A DNA stretch of 37,084 bases from an uncultured Lactobacillus sp. GTDB taxonomy: Bacteria > Bacillota > Bacilli > Lactobacillales > Lactobacillaceae. The translations under genes and the position numbers were made by a program. The notes under the pieces were generated by a model, which had not been told where the DNA came from, made no database searches, and saw only the letters and a program-made list of their open reading frames with translations. Positions 36,242 to 37,084 of this stretch are shown piece after piece (the stretch's first letter is position 1; every line of letters starts with the position of its first letter). The stretch spans positions 1 through 37,084 of the forward strand of contig NZ_CANBCP010000014.1 in assembly GCF_947367085.1 (NCBI RefSeq), in the 5' to 3' direction.

Positions 36242-36279
36242 CACAAGATGTTGTATTTTATTAAATAACAGATTTTGTG
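36242..36279 (+). promoter_or_regulatory. structured leader of pnuC, possible riboswitch
   Basis: CACAAGAT and ATTTTGTG pair over 8 bp; inside, GTTG faces ACAG as a 4x4 internal loop, then TATTT pairs with AAATA around TATT. The 5' side carries a second hairpin GTCTTT/AAAGAC (36214-36233). There is no T-run, so it is not a terminator. A leader of this kind before pnuC could be an NAD+-II (pnuC motif) riboswitch, but I cannot confirm its consensus. Confidence 0.4.
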
Positions 36280-36308
36280 AACCTATTAGAAAAAAGAGGA
36301 GAGTTTGT

Positions 36309-37079
36309 ATGCAAGAATCTGCATCATTAAATGGTTCAAAGTCTACCAAAAAAGACAATTACTTCATTTGGCTGTTAAAGCAGTTACACGGCTGGCCAGT
36401 ACAAAACTATATGTTATGGTTTTTCGCTTTTGGCTTCCAATTAGCGATTTTAATTCAAAATAAGATCACAGCTTTATCCGTGATCACTTTTATCGGAGCT
36501 TTGCTTGGTACTTTATGTGTACTTGCAATCAACGCAACCAAGGCGATTAATGGTTGGCTTGGTTTGATTTCAGCCGCTTGTTTTATTTATGCAGGTTTGG
36601 AAGCAAAGAACTATCTTTCTATTTTTGAACAAATTGCATATATTTTAACTTTGGACTTACCAGTTATTCTGTCTGTAAGATCATGGAATGATGATACTAA
36701 GAATCACTTGCGTAAGTTCGGTGCCAAGCAATGGGTAATTGCGATTGTAGGCACGTTAGTTGTTTATGCAGTTAGTGGTTACTTAATTGGTAAGTTTACA
36801 AACGATCCGCGTCCTTGGATCGATGCAATTAGTTTTGCTATTTCACTTACTGCTGGAATTATGTGTTTCTTACGTTACAATAACCAATATTTCTGGTGGA
36901 CTGCTAGTGGTATCTTCCAATTAATCTTATGGGGAGTAACTTTTGCACAAGGCGATGCAACTTTAGCGATGGCTGTTAACTCATTGATCTACGTTGTAAA
37001 TGACGTTTTGGCATTTACTGTTTCACCTTGGTTTAACATGGGACGCAGACGCGAAGGCTTGAAAGAAATTAAGAAGTAA
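36309..37079 (+). CDS. pnuC: PnuC-family nicotinamide riboside transporter
   Basis: 256 residues, ATG 36309 after AGGAGAG. PnuC proteins are seven-helix (SemiSWEET-like) facilitators that take up nicotinamide riboside or related vitamins for NAD synthesis. Seven hydrophobic helices can be read, with the family features MLWFFAFGFQLAILIQNK, NGWLGLISAACFIYAGLEAKNY, and the substrate-side helix FWWTASGIFQLILWGVTFAQGD. The C-terminus is basic and cytoplasmic (MGRRREGLKEIKK). The substrate could be nicotinamide riboside or another vitamin; no nad or thiamine gene is adjacent to help. It is monocistronic at least up to the window edge, and its leader is structured. Confidence 0.9.
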   Translation: MQESASLNGSKSTKKDNYFIWLLKQLHGWPVQNYMLWFFAFGFQLAILIQNKITALSVITFIGALLGTLCVLAINATKAINGWLGLISAACFIYAGLEAKNYLSIFEQIAYILTLDLPVILSVRSWNDDTKNHLRKFGAKQWVIAIVGTLVVYAVSGYLIGKFTNDPRPWIDAISFAISLTAGIMCFLRYNNQYFWWTASGIFQLILWGVTFAQGDATLAMAVNSLIYVVNDVLAFTVSPWFNMGRRREGLKEIKK

Positions 37080-37084
37080 AATTA

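Overview
The window looks like chromosome of a low-GC, host-adapted Lactobacillus, most likely near the L. johnsonii / L. gasseri / L. acidophilus branch. The support is AT-rich DNA, strong Gram-positive Shine-Dalgarno (SD) sites, many TTG starts, a YSIRK-type LPxTG mucus-binding (Mub) protein, PTS and 6-phospho-beta-glucosidase genes with a LicT antiterminator, CcpA cre sites, and an NlpC/P60 hydrolase with a WalR-type box. No tRNA, rRNA, CRISPR array, insertion sequence or prophage was recognised. The species call is inference.

Layout. 1-1.7 kb: 3' end of an unknown gene, then a minus-strand nrdI-nrdF-like pair without nrdE. 1.8-5.1 kb: small membrane protein, O-antigen ligase/polymerase-like protein, DUF2187-like protein, guanylate kinase-like protein. 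5.1-8.6 kb: NlpC/P60 hydrolase, L,D-transpeptidase, HflX. 8.7-13.2 kb: APC permease with a terminator-like hairpin in its leader, and a BceAB-type ABC exporter behind an operator-like palindrome. 13.2-17.5 kb: phosphatase-ferrochelatase-MntH operon, ExoA paralogue, small membrane protein. 17.5-21.9 kb: beta-glucoside operon (cre, RAT/terminator, licT, EIIBCA, GH1). 21.9-28 kb: anchored matrixin-like protease, MarR regulator with a 12-TM histidine-bearing membrane protein, HelD, a possible immunity protein, an SGNH hydrolase. 28-30.4 kb: coaA, efp, a PAS protein with an unusual tail. 30.4-35.5 kb: Mub-repeat adhesin with one frameshift. 35.6-37.1 kb: mscL and pnuC, the latter behind a structured leader.

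Most interesting points. (1) The NrdF-like protein aligns without gaps, by position, to E. coli NrdF, yet five of the six di-metal ligands are replaced (D67S, H101N, E158S, E192T, H195N), while E98 and the radical-site Y105 remain. It sits beside NrdI, as in metal-free class Ie reductases, but the substitution pattern differs from the described VPK and QSK types. (2) The PAS protein ends in three D-x-x-[ST]-G-A-[ST] motifs resembling ApbE flavinylation sites, suggesting a possible multi-flavin carrier tail. (3) The 12-TM protein next to MarR has lone histidines in helices 2, 6 and 10, the positions where heme-copper oxidases place ligands. With the ferrochelatase, these hint at unexplored redox biology; the functional links are inference.

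Comparisons with named proteins (E. coli NrdF, B. subtilis ExoA, LicT, CpfC) are from memory of those families, not from a search. Starts were moved from the longest open frame wherever an SD decides otherwise; positions given are the chosen ones.
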